From: Amoebophrya sp. A120
Taxonomy: Eukaryota > Sar > Dinophyceae > Syndiniales > Amoebophryaceae
Direction: 5' to 3'
Length of the DNA: 64,000 nt
Assembly (NCBI GenBank): GCA_905178155.1
Contig: CAJINV010000019.1
Location: 786,988 to 850,987 of the forward strand
Part shown: positions 34,372 through 44,694 of the stretch, piece by piece
Position numbering within the stretch: the stretch's first letter is position 1
Layout of the letters: every line of letters begins with the position of its first letter
Notes under the pieces: generated by a model
What the model was told of the DNA's origin: nothing
Database searches by the model: none
The model's input: the letters and a program-made list of their open reading frames with translations, nothing else
Translations under genes and position numbers: made by a program

Positions 34372-37300
34372 CTAGTTCATCTCGGAACAGCACCCATTCG
34401 CGGTTTTTTCCGAAGCTTCCCCGATGGACAGAGTCCGCTTCATACCCGACGAAGAAGGTAATGTCGTGCAGGAGGAACCCATACCCATTTTATTCACTCC
34501 ACTACAACTCCCGCCCGTTCTGTACTTCGTGATCACCATTTCTATGGCGTCGAGCCCCCGCTTGATCTCCGGAAACGACGGCCCGTAGGACAGCCGGACG
34601 AAGCCCGAGTTATTGTGAGGAAAAATCCCCCCTCCCCATATCAAAAAGGTAAGTCGCCGAAAATTTGCAATGCTGATTTGCGACCACAAATCATCTCTGT
34701 CTTGCAAGAAGGCAACTCCACAGGCTCCGCCGCATTATGCAGGCGGTTTGTGATGCTGTTGGGCCTACAGCGCAGACGTTTCTCATGCTAAGAGCCTAGC
34801 TCAAAACCTCTCTACTCAGGCTTGGTATAGACCTGCAGTCCTCTTCAGCAAGACAAATCTGATTTGTGTACGCAAATCCAGCATCACAGACTTCGTTTTG
34901 ATGTGGGGTGGGGGGATTTTTCATTTTGATACGAGTAATTCGAGAACTTCCTGCGATGCCCGGGGTTGACGTCAAAAAACACATATCAAGTGTAAAAGTG
35001 TCGGGGTCTGGAAGAATGCAACTTGTGATGCTGCATTTGGATTCCAACAAACTCTGTATTGCATGAGTACCAAAGGAAATGCAATTTTTGCTACGCTGAG
35101 AAGGCATTTGTCATGCGGAATACGCATCAAGAAGCCCTCAAAAAATCTGTATTGCTAGGGTATGCACCACAGACATCATGGCTCATGCAAAACGTGCGTG
35201 ACAAGTGTCAGAATCTTCCAGACCCAGATATTTTTACAATTCATAACACGCCGGGGCAGACGATGACCTTCCCCTCGTTCAGCATGGTCCGGAAAAACCG
35301 CCTATCAAATGTAAAAATGTCTGGGTCGGGAAGAATGCAACTTGCCATGCTAAATCTGAAGCATGCAAAAATCTGTGTTGCATGATTACCAAAAGTCGTC
35401 CAGTTTTGACCAAGTCGGTAGGGAGTTTCTCATGCAGGATAGGCATGAGAGAGATCGCACAGAATCTGCCATGCTAGGTCCTGCATTCCAGACCTCATGG
35501 GTCATGGAAAAGCTGCATGACAGATCGCGCATTCTTCCAGACCCAGACACTTTTACATTTGATACCCCCAGCAGGTGTTCAACGGAGCCGGTAAACTCGA
35601 GATGTCGCACCAGCAGTAAAACGTCCCCTGCGGCGGGTGTTCCACCACGATGTATGGAAGTGCCAGAATCGAAATTGACAAAATCGAAAAATTTGTGATG
35701 CATAAAATGCATGACGCGGAATACGTGTGTTGCAGAGCAGGCAAGTGAGGCCGATACCGATTGTAAGCCTGTTTGGGGTTATAGCTCGAGCTGCTAAAGC
35801 AACATCATGAGAGAATCGGTCTTCTTTGCCTAAACAGCATTACAAACTGGATTTAGGCACCGCCAGAATTTGTCATGCGCCACTTAGAAACTGGGTTCAA
35901 ACTGGAATCCGTTTTATGCATGACAAATCCTTTCGATTTTGTCGCTTTCGATTCTGACACTCCCATACTATGTTCATCTCGTTTAGCCGGTGCAGGAGGA
36001 AATCCCGTTTGTTATGCATTGCAAAAGTAACGTACTAGTATAAATTGCATTACAAATTTTGGCAAAAAGAAAAGTGGGATTTGTAATGCTGTTTTACTTT
36101 AGGAGGAAGATTTGTCATGCATACTTCGACTACCGGAATTTAAGCACGGGGTCACAATTGTCTTCTTTTTGGGCTTGGTGCGCCAACCCCGCATCGCTTG
36201 CGTTTGTGCCTGTTTTTGCACCTTTTTGCGTGCCTGATTTTCCGCCTGTTTCTGTAGCTGTTTCTGTGCCTGTTTTTGCGGCTGCGCCTGTTTCAGTGCC
36301 CCCCGAGCCGCCACATTCATAGAAGAGGGCACTTTAAGTGCCAAAGTGCCCTCTTCTATGATAGTGTCTGGTAGGCACATGCATAGCACAACGCCGGGCC
36401 GTCTACAAAGCACGCTCACGCACGCAGCGCCTGCCTGCCGCAAAATGGCGCGCGGAAGGGCATCGCAAAAGATACTCCGGGGGCGCTGAATGAATCTGAC
36501 ACAGAATAGGTGCCCGGCAATCCACCTCTTCGGGCATGCCTCTACTCATCCGCCACAGGGCCTCCCAGCGCTGCAGAGCCCGCTGCGCCTTGAATTGCCG
36601 GGGTCGACTGCTGGCTCTGGGTCAGCTTCTGCAACAACTGCTCTGTCCTTTTGTTTGCACTAATCCATTGGGAGCGAAGGGCAACACTCGCACAACCGAC
36701 CACCCAACCAGCCAACTCCCCCTCTTTGTTGCTAGAAGTCCTGCTGGGCCGACATCTTACTAAAAGCAAAGAGAAAGATACCTGCTAAGAGACGGCCACT
36801 CCGTGGCGAATAAAGTTCTACAAAAATATTTGCACTTCAGAAGCATGGTCGTTCCCGATCATATCCGCCGGGGCTGGCATCCCGGCTGCTGACTTCAGCA
36901 GGCTGCTTACTTTCTGCTTCCTTTGACACGGACGAACAAGGGTGGGTTACATCTGCTTTTTTTCAAAAAGGTCTAACCCCCGCTAGTGGGTGGGCACTAG
37001 CGGGGGTTAGCTTCGGACGAATGTAACCCACCCTTGTTCATTTGTTCTAGGATGAACAAAGGTGGGTTACATTCGTCTGACCCTAACCCCCGCTAGTGCC
37101 CACCCACTAGCGGGGGTTAGAACTTTTTGGAAAACAGACAACCTAGCCCACCCTTGTTCGTCGGATCCAAATCATGGCGCTTCACATCGCCGGGTGGGCT
37201 CCGGCGATCAGAGTCGGCGAGCCTCCAAAGACATCAACTACAGAAAACATCTGCAGCGTACCACCCAGAATAAAGTGTTCCGCCATGGTATGGGGCGCGG

Positions 37301-40300
37301 ATTAATATCGCGCACCAGGCCATGCTGCAGAGCCCTACTCCCGACGGAAAACTAAAGGGCTAAGAGCGAAGTTCGCGCCCGCCATGCCGCGCGAAGGGTG
37401 AAATGGGACTGGGCACAACAAGTCACGACACAGTACCTTGAGCCAAAAGCCTCCCACTGCAACACACTTGACATCGATTTCATAATCCACAAGTCTCAAT
37501 AAGCGACGCTTCAGGTTGACATCAATGCTCTGAATGCCGAAAACCTGTCGCGCCAGATCTGCACACACTTAATTGAGACTTGTGGACTAAAAGATCAATG
37601 TGTCAAAGCTTGCGATGTCGGCATTTTGGCTCAAGGTACAATGGCGTGAGTTGCTACGCCCAATCCCTTTTCACCCCTCACGCGGATTGACAACCACAGC
37701 GACGCACCCAGGGGCCGCCCGCGTGGAGGACACGCATGCAGAAATTTTTGGCCCCCTAGGTACCACCGGATAAGTGCTTCTCTGTTCCCTCAGCACGAGC
37801 GGCTTTATCCAGCATTTTACTTCTCCATGTGATGCCGCTTTTTCGCCTTGTTTCGCGCCCTAGTTTTTCTGTTTGTGATTTTTCAAACCGAAGCAACTGC
37901 CACGACCTACTTGCGGCCGCGCTTTGCCCTTTGGTTTTTGCGCTGGAACCCGCGTCAAAAAGTAGAATTGTGACCCCGTGCGTAAATTGAGGCTTTTGAA
38001 GTATCTGCTGCAATTACTACGAGTACGATACTTTTGCACAGGATACTTGTGGCTGAAGAGCAACTGCAGGAGGATGGTTTGCTCCACGACGATATCAACT
38101 GTAAAAATGTCTGGGTCTGGAAGAATGCGCGATTTGTCATGCTGCTTTTCCATGACCCATGAGGTCTGGAATGCAGGACCTAGCATGACAGATTCTGCGA
38201 GACCTTTCGAATGCCTATCCTGCATGAGAAACTACCTCCCGACCTGGTCAAAACTGGACGACTTTTGGTAATCATGCAACACAGATTTTTGCATGCTGCA
38301 GATTTAGCATGACAAGTTGCAGTCTTCCAGACCCAGACATTTTTACATTTGATAGACGAGCTTCGGGTTCAGCAGCGGCACCAAGGCCCGTTGCGTTGGT
38401 AGAGATGGTCCCCCGTCGAGAAATATCAAATGCAAATATGTCTGGGTCGTCTGGAAGATTGCAAGACTTGTGATGCAGATCTCGATGACCCATGACGTCG
38501 GGCATGCAGGACCTAGCATGACAGATTCTGTGAGCAGACCTCTAGCATGCCTATCCTGCATGAGAAATTGCCCCTGAACTTGTCCAAAAGTGGACATCTT
38601 TTGGACATCATGCAACACAAACTTTTGGCACGATCCAGATTTAGCATGACAATCAAGCTGCAACCTTCCAGACGCCAGACATATTTGTAATGCATAAGAA
38701 AGGACCCCGCGGCCCCCACCGCTTCGATAACCTGGTATCCTGTGCAAAACTATCGTACTCGTATTGCAGTCATGCATTTACAAATCTCTCTCTTAAGGTA
38801 AATCAGCATTACAAATTTTATTTCTCATGCTAGGGAAATTTGTAATGCATTTATACGAGTACGATACTTTTGCAATGCATACCTGCCGCGGGCCGACGAT
38901 CCAGCAGACGCGCAACCCCGGCATGCGCCAGTTCTTGGTCAGACCATCGAGGAGGATCACCGGGTCACTGTTCACATCGTCCACGAACTGCGCGGCGGAA
39001 ACCATGCGCCAGTGCGCGTCGGAGGGCGCCATACGCTGCGTGTAAACATACCTGTAAATTTGTATTGCATAGCATGCATGATTATACTAGCGAAAATTTG
39101 TCATGCATGCACGTACCTGAGAAAAATTTATGTCATAATTATGCAGCTCCTTTTGTGGATTATTCATTTTGCTTGAGCAGGAGTCCGAATGCATGAACAA
39201 ATAGACGGCGCAAACATGCACACATTTCTCCTGGTCGTAGATCGATATCTGGATTGCATTTCTATTTGCAATGCAAAAAAAATGTCATAATAAATTACCT
39301 CGAATAGATCTCGTCGATAACCAGCGAGCACTGACATTCCCTTGCAATCCGGACCCAATTCTTCAATTCTTCCCCCTCGACCAACTGCCCCGTCGGGTTG
39401 CACGGATTCGAGAACAGCAACGCGCCCAACCCTTTCCCCACAATCTCCCGCCGGAGTTCCTGTAGCGTCAACCGAAAATTGTTCTCCGGATTCAACAAGA
39501 TCGGAATCGAGTTGATTTTTCCGGTCAAGGAAAATTGGGACAGCAATTCCGTGTACGCCGTGTAGTCGGGCAAAAAATGCCCGAGATTGATCTGGTCCAT
39601 GGCGGCAATTAACCGCGTCAGCGCGAGCCGCCCGCCGCCGACCAGTGCGACGTTCTCCGCTTGGTACAGCGATTGCTTCCCCTTGCGGTACATGTCATTG
39701 TAGAACTTCGCGACCGCGCGCCGGAGCGCCAAATCCCCGTTCACGTTCCCGTAGTGTAAATTTTCCGGGGTCACCTCGAGCTGTTTCAAATCCTGGTCCC
39801 ACGGGCCCTGGATGTGCTCGCTGGGGCCGAAGTTGTGGCTCGCGTTGTTGTGGAGGTGGGCTGCCGGGTTGCTGGTCTGCGCCGCGCAGGAGGGCAGTTT
39901 TCCCGCCTCGATCAATTCCTTGATTCGGTTCCGCACCGACGCCGGCCAGTGCTTCGGTAGCGACGTTTCCGGCGACCCCTGGCCCAAGTTGGCCCACTCG
40001 TGCGCGGTCTGGGCGGAATACCCGACCTTCGCGGCTTCGTCCATCACGTAGATGACGCCCGTTTTCGGGACTTGCCGGAAACCCGGGATCAACCGGTTAT
40101 TTGTCGAACTGGATTTATTCTGCGTCGGTCCGTCCAGGGTCGTGGTGGACGATTGCTGCTGTCGATCTTCCTCGTCCGAGTCCATGGCTAAATCTCGATG
40201 TTGCGACGAAGTAGATCCACTGTTGTTCTTGGTCAGACTGTTGCGCGGACCACGATCTGCTGCACCTCCGGAGGTTGACCCGCAATCGGAGGTGTTGCTG

Positions 40301-40866
40301 GTCATCAAACCGTTTTTAATATCAGCCGCGGAAGAAGAATTTGCGACTGGTTTCGGTGGTAGCGCAGCCTTTCGTCGGACCTGGTACTGTGTGGTTGTCA
40401 CTTTCGTCGTGATTCTAGTGGGGGAGACAGTACCGGAAAGAACGGAGTCATACTCTTCCTCGGGCGTTCCATTATTCTTGTTCCCGGATTGTTCCGGAGA
40501 CATGTTGACATAGTTGTTGACTTTCTGACGATTTTTGCTAAAGGTCGTCTCCACGGTTGTGCAATCGTACGACCCCGGCGCGCGAACTTCCAACTCGTCA
40601 ATCCGGTACAACACGCGCACCACCCAATCCAGATCAGAGGTGATTTGCTGCACCCGCTTGAAGTTGGCGATGACGGCGACGTCGATCCAGCCGGTACAGT
40701 CGTTCTCTTCCGACCCGTGTAGTTTCTCGCGCAGCCAGGTGTCTTTCCACAGGTTTTTGTCGCTGAAGTAATACTCGAGCTGCCGCTGCAACCGCCACTC
40801 GTCCGCAGAAAGCTGCTCCGCGGGCTTCGCGGGGGACGCGGTTGTGGTCATGTGGTCGGGGGCCAT
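34372..40866 (-). CDS. La-motif protein fused to a PLP-dependent class I/II aminotransferase
   Basis: 777 residues in ten exon blocks: 39299-40866, 38882-39051, 38697-38735, 38355-38423, 38046-38092, 35968-36012, 35565-35652, 35246-35302, 34932-34983, 34372-34610. Residues ~25-100 form an HTH La motif (LQRQLEYYFSDKNLWKDTWL, then WIDVAVIANFKRVQQITSDL), an RNA-binding module. A ~140-residue low-complexity linker follows. The rest is fold-type I aminotransferase: LHYGNVNGDLALRRAV, the Asn loop FSNPCNPTGQ, VIDEIYS (Asp/Tyr), LDGLTKNWRMPGLRV (TK is the PLP-binding lysine), HPPQGTFYCWCDIS, NEGKVIVCPG and GFVRLSYGP (carboxylate-binding Arg). Both domains share one uninterrupted exon, so the fusion is not an assembly join. 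Only intron 39052-39298 is GT-AG; eight are introners. Substrate unknown; ACC-synthase-like or AspAT-like enzymes are closest in motif pattern. The start is the first ATG. Confidence 0.9.
34611..34931. mobile_element. introner, family C
   Basis: 321 bp, perfect flank repeat CGAGT (34606-34610, 34932-34936). Removal joins RRKFSNYS|GFVRLSYGP in the aminotransferase. Confidence 0.92.
34984..35245. mobile_element. introner, family A
   Basis: 262 bp, flanks ACACA and ACACG (4 of 5). Removal joins VIVCPGV|FFDVNPGHRR, a continuous aminotransferase motif. Confidence 0.92.
35303..35564. mobile_element. introner, family A
   Basis: 262 bp, flanks CCGCC and CCCCC (4 of 5). Removal joins PLNTCW|FFRTMLNEGK, with one residue set by the retained copy. 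Confidence 0.9.
35653..35967. mobile_element. introner, family E
   Basis: 315 bp, inverted ends containing TCAGAATCGAAA. Flanks CGATG and CTATG (4 of 5). Removal joins LNEMNI|VVEHPPQGTF. Confidence 0.9.
36318..36360. repeat. perfect 17-bp-stem hairpin
   Basis: CATAGAAGAGGGCACTT, a 9-base loop, then its exact complement. It follows a run of repeated CCTGTTTTTGC-like units at 36.2-36.3 kb. Confidence 0.85.
36931..37162. repeat. two adjacent large palindromes with GC-rich hairpins
   Basis: Each half has arms of the GAACAAGGGTGGGTTACAT type around the hairpin CTAACCCCCGCTAGTG...CACTAGCGGGGGTTAG (36973-37010 and 37083-37120). The two halves are themselves inverted copies about a centre near 37.05 kb. 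Confidence 0.85.
37437..37451 (-). ncRNA. spliced-leader-like sequence, inverted partner
   Basis: Minus-strand GGCTTTTGGCTCAAG followed by GTACTG. It is the diverged inverted partner of the copy at 37618; both are followed outward by shared segments ending in CCACAAGTCTCAAT toward the centre at about 37.53 kb. Confidence 0.35.
37618..37639 (+). ncRNA. dinoflagellate spliced-leader-like sequence with donor
   Basis: TCGGCATTTTGGCTCAAG then GTAC. From known dinoflagellates the leader ends TAGCCATTTTGGCTCAAG, so 16 of 18 positions agree, including the ATTTTGG Sm-like site and the AAG|GT junction. The 5' CCG is not matched, so it may be a relic or a diverged SL RNA gene. Confidence 0.4.
38093..38354. 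mobile_element. introner, family A
   Basis: 262 bp, perfect flank repeat GACGA (38088-38092, 38355-38359). Removal joins LLNPKLV|VEQTILLQLL. Confidence 0.92.
38424..38696. mobile_element. introner, family A
   Basis: 273 bp, perfect flank repeat AGAAA (38419-38423, 38697-38701). Removal joins VGAAGSF|LDGGPSLPTQRA. Confidence 0.92.
38736..38881. mobile_element. introner, family B
   Basis: 146 bp, flanks CCTGG and CCTGC (4 of 5). Removal joins WIVGPRQ|VIEAVGAAG. Confidence 0.9.
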
Positions 40867-41654
40867 TTTGCGCCACAAGACTCCTCAGTGAAGAGCTCGA
40901 GAAGAAAAAGGAAGGGATATTGGTTATATGGCAACAAGTACCTGCTGAGCTCCAAAATGCGAGCTTGACCTTGAAATTGAAAATTGTATCTATCAGTAGT
41001 TTTTGTATCTATCGACCGTCGTCTACTTTTTCGTTGCAAACGGAAGAGGAAACCTCCAGAAGTTGCAGATTCTACACTCGAAATAAAATGATATTTGACA
41101 CTTGTTTGAACTTCTGCTTGCGATTGGATGAGTTACGCAATTAAGCGATGGCGCTAGTAGTACGAACTAGAACTTTCAATTTTCTCATAATCTTGCACTT
41201 TGAATTGAATTCCACCAATTTTATTTTTGGCATCTCTCAGAAATGGAGGTTGACACATTGACATTGCGTTGAAATCGGAATCAGAGCTACTTCTTTTACT
41301 GGTTTGCATTTTGCAATTACTGTTTCCGTTTTGGATCATCCGGAAGTGTGCATGTACTAGCTTCCACTCTCTTCAACAGTTCCGTCAGTCTGACACGGGA
41401 TCTGGGAAATGATCTTCCTTATCTCCCCGAAATACTTGCGTCGCAGCTGTCTATTCCTGCCCCTCGTCGACATATCGTGCTACAACGAACTTCAAATGGT
41501 GAACAGATACAACTTATCCAGGAGCATGAACCACTCAACAAGAGGTCACCCCTGAGGGAAGGGATCCATGAAGAGCGTCGTCGTGAAAGATATCAATGGA
41601 TCAAGATCATGATGATCCTTACCAAAAAATTAAAATCATTTAGGCACAAGAAAA
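40867..41654. other. spacer
   Basis: Short AT-rich region between the aminotransferase fusion start and the GNL1 gene stop. No gene or repeat seen. Confidence 0.45.
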
Positions 41655-44600
41655 CTATTCCGGCGGAGGTTTCTCTTGCCAACAGACCACTCCATCCACA
41701 CAATCTCTAATGATCTCGAGCCCCGCGCGGTGGACGTCCGGCGCTCCGGACCTTGCCAAAGTTATAACCCGCTCAGGTGTTACAATCTCAAACGTTACAA
41801 TAGAATCTGGAATTTGTGTTGCAAGAAGTGCATTATCTAGCTTACTCCCATAGGATTGCGCATGACAAGTTCTGGAGTCCCAATCCGCACTACAATCTGG
41901 CGAAATTTGTATTGCAGATAGTGGAATGCTGTCCGAGTCTGTCATGCTCGTCATGCAATACAAAACCCAGATTCTATTGTAACGTTTGAGATTGTAACGT
42001 TTGAGCGGGTCATAAAAGTGTAGTTCTTTTTGTCCGCATAGACCTCTAAGAACGACTGCGGGGTCCACAAGTTCTTCGCTTTTGCCTTACAGCTGTCGTC
42101 GTCGATCATGTCAATAGTCACCCCGTAGATTTTGTCGAGCGGCACTTTCGCCTCCTCAAACAGAAACCGCACTGCGGAATAGGTTTCTCGGACCTGCGCG
42201 ATAGGCAGCAACCCGGTAAGTTCGTAAACAGTCCGTGGGCAGTGCTTTCTTGGAAACAGGAGCCCCGGACAGTCCATCACGACCAGTTGCTGGTCGGCGT
42301 CTTTGTCTTTGTTTTCGGCTGAAGTGATGTTCTTAGGCTCTTCACCTCCTGCAGGACCACGCGTGGCATCGTCTATGATTTCGCCAGATTTTTTCTGATC
42401 ATCTGACGCCTCAGCGCCATGATCCAATTTTTGCTGCAAATAATTGACTTGGTCGACAACCTTATCTCCGTTATTTTCACCGCGGATCTCCGGCGTGAAG
42501 TCCAAGTCGTTGTTTTTGTTTTTCGCTCGTCTCCGCTTGTTTTTCTGCTTCTGCCGGTTTCCCTCCGCTGTGCTTAAAGTCGGGGCGGACACGTTTTTCG
42601 TCTCTGTAGTTTCATCAGGTCCTCCTGGTGTCATTTTAGACGCGGCGCCGGCCACACGACCTCCCGCCCCGGAAACGCCGCTTTTCTGCAGTTCCCGGTA
42701 GTCGGTGCGCATTTCGTTTTTCATTTTCTTCATCTCAGATTTCGAGAGGTTCTCGAAGTTTTGCACCTGCTGCGCCACAGACACAGAGGGGAGCACTGCT
42801 GTTATTGGGCCATCAATCGTGGTGGCTTGCGCTTGGCCGCCCTGTGGGGACTTTGATTTGTTTCTTTTCATCTCCTTCTGCAGTTCAACCTGTTTCTCAC
42901 TGTCTAGAAAAATGTGCTGCACATGTTTGGTGTGCCCTGCGGTCCGCGACACGCTCAGTCGGCGAACGCCGAGAATCGCGTTCAAGAGGCTGGACTTCCC
43001 GACGTTCGGGTGGCCTAAGCAGCCGATGGTGATTTTGTTTGTGCTCTTGTCGTGTGGTCCGCCGCGTTTTGGTTTTGGTCGGTCAACGGCTTGCTCATCG
43101 CCGGACAAAACTACCGCAGATGATGTTGTAGTTGACAATTCAATCGCTTTATCCACAATGGCGTTCGCGTATGCGTCCACTTTTTTCCGCACGTCGACCT
43201 TTTTCCCGGCAGGCGGGTTCTTGAGCCGTTTTCTCCGGAAGTTCGCCCCGATATTCTCCACGAATGCTTCGTGGGATTCTTCGTCTAAATGCGGTTGCTT
43301 TGTAAACGGAAACACCGCGGCGAATTCTGGTAGATCGAATTTATGAAACTGCTCACCACTTTGACTTTCATCTCCTATAGCAGGACTTCTGGCCGCCTTA
43401 GTCCTGGTGAAGAACTCCCGCCACTTTTCGAAATCAGCAGTGCTGATCAAATCTACTTTCGTCAACACGAGAAGCAGCTGCTTCCCTTTCACGGCCTCTT
43501 TACTCAAGAACGGGATGTGCATCAAAGGGTTCCGCGCGTCCGCACAGAGGATCAAGACCGTTGACTGCTCGGTCGTGCGCCACAGCTGCCGCCACACGTC
43601 CAGGTTGTATTCGACAGGAGGGATGCTGGTGTAGTACGCGTAATTATTTGATGTTCCTGCGTTATAATTATTAACGGTGGCGTCGTTCGCTTTAGAGATG
43701 TGTTCTCTCGTCGCTTTACACCACGTTGCGAAAGCGAGTTCTTCGGCAGATTCGAGCTCTTCCTTCGTGAGTAAATTCGAGGTTGTAGGCCGGAGCGGGA
43801 AGGGGAGGGCAGAGCCGATGTATTTGCATTTGGAGGAACAAGGTGAATTTGTGCTTGCAGGTCCTGCTGTGCGTGTTGTGGTAGAAGTTGTAAAATCGCC
43901 CGACGTATCAAATGCAAAAATGTCTGGGTCTGGAAGATTGCTACATTTGTCATGCTTGTCTGACATGACTCAAGAATCTGTGATGCATGGGCACGCAGTG
44001 GCCCTCTTGCCTGTCATGCAAAAACGCAGTTTGCCATGAGGAACACGCAACACACAGGAGCCCAAAAATTTGTCATGCTTGGCTTCGTATTGGAGTGGAA
44101 CTCGCATTCACTCTTAGCATCACAAGTTTCCAGACCCAGACATATTTGCAATGCATACGACGACGCCGCAGCTCCACCGGTGCCCACTTCTAAGATTCCT
44201 GCCGCACCACCACCCCCGGCGTGACCCTTAGCATCTTCACTGCTCGTCGCGTTCTCAAGTTCATCTTGTTTGATTCGTCCAGCATCTTCACTAAAAGTTC
44301 TACTTGCAATTATCTTTATCTCCTTGTCTGCAAACTCTCTTCTCTTCTGCACCAGTTCCGTTTCCTCTTTTTCGAAAATGGAGGAAATGATCGCTTTTTT
44401 CTTTCCCAGTTCCAACGTGATCGCCTGCCCGAAGGACTTCACCAGCTCGGGGAGTTTTTCTTCGGCTTTGGAGGCTGAGGACCTGATGGATGACCCTGTT
44501 CCAGAAGACCGGCGCGGTAATGGTTGCGGCGGTTCTTTGTCTTTCTCCCCGGGGCTGTTCGACGCTCTACCTCCCTGCTGCGGCGGGGAGGAGGTGCTGC

Positions 44601-44694
44601 TTGGGGGAGATAAGTAGGAGCTACTCGCGTTCTTCTTCTGGTCTGCCATGGCTTTGATGTAAGCGCTAGACGACGGGATGTGCATCTTCAACAT
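41655..44694 (-). CDS. GNL1-type circularly permuted GTPase
   Basis: 841 residues from blocks 44158-44694, 42015-43905 and 41655-41762. The GTPase motifs are in permuted order, as in the YlqF/YRG (HSR1, GNL1, LSG1) family: G4 first (QLLLVLTKVDLIS, after VLILCADARNPLMHIPF), then G1 GCLGHPNVGKSSLLNAILG, then SRTAGHTKHVQHIFLD, then G3 VVMDCPGLLFPRK. VYELTGLLPIAQVRETYSAV and SFLEVYADKKNYT match the family C-terminal part best in GNL1. Members act in ribosome biogenesis or nucleolar/cytosolic GTP-dependent steps. Unusual insertions rich in Lys, Asn and Asp separate G1 from G3, and a ~230-residue low-complexity N-terminus replaces the usual one. Start: ATG of MLKMHIPSSS. Confidence 0.88.
41763..42014. 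mobile_element. introner, family F
   Basis: 252 bp, the only family F copy, inverted ends with AACGTTACAATCTCAAACG-like arms. Perfect flank repeat AAAGT (41758-41762, 42015-42019). Removal joins KKNYT|LARSGAPDVHRAG in GNL1. Confidence 0.9.
43906..44157. mobile_element. introner, family A
   Basis: 252 bp, perfect flank repeat CGACG (43901-43905, 44158-44162). Removal joins GGAAASS|GDFTTSTTTR in GNL1. Confidence 0.9.

Larger units (their letters stand above)
36137..37988. mobile_element. nested 1.85-kb inverted-repeat element
   Basis: Terminal inverted repeats of 23 bp (36137-36159 and 37966-37988), containing GCACGGGGTCACAATT on the left, with one mismatch between arms. The interior is GC-rich and holds a hairpin at 36318, two large palindromes at 36.93-37.16 kb and a pair of spliced-leader-like sequences at 37.43-37.64 kb. 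No transposase-like frame was recognised, so it would be non-autonomous. No clear target duplication is seen. Confidence 0.75.
36013..38045. mobile_element. introner, family B, enlarged by a nested element
   Basis: 2033 bp between family B ends (TATGCATTGCAAAAG... and ...GATACTTTTGCACAGGATA). Flanks TTTGT and CTTGT (4 of 5). Without the nested 36137-37988 block the introner would be 181 bp. Removing the whole joins LLFSHK|RDFLLHRLNEM in frame. Confidence 0.85.

Noticed and set aside
36137-37988. CRISPR-like or plasmid origin interpretation of the repeats
   Set aside because: The repeats are palindromes and terminal inverted repeats, not regularly spaced direct repeats, and the context is a eukaryotic gene.
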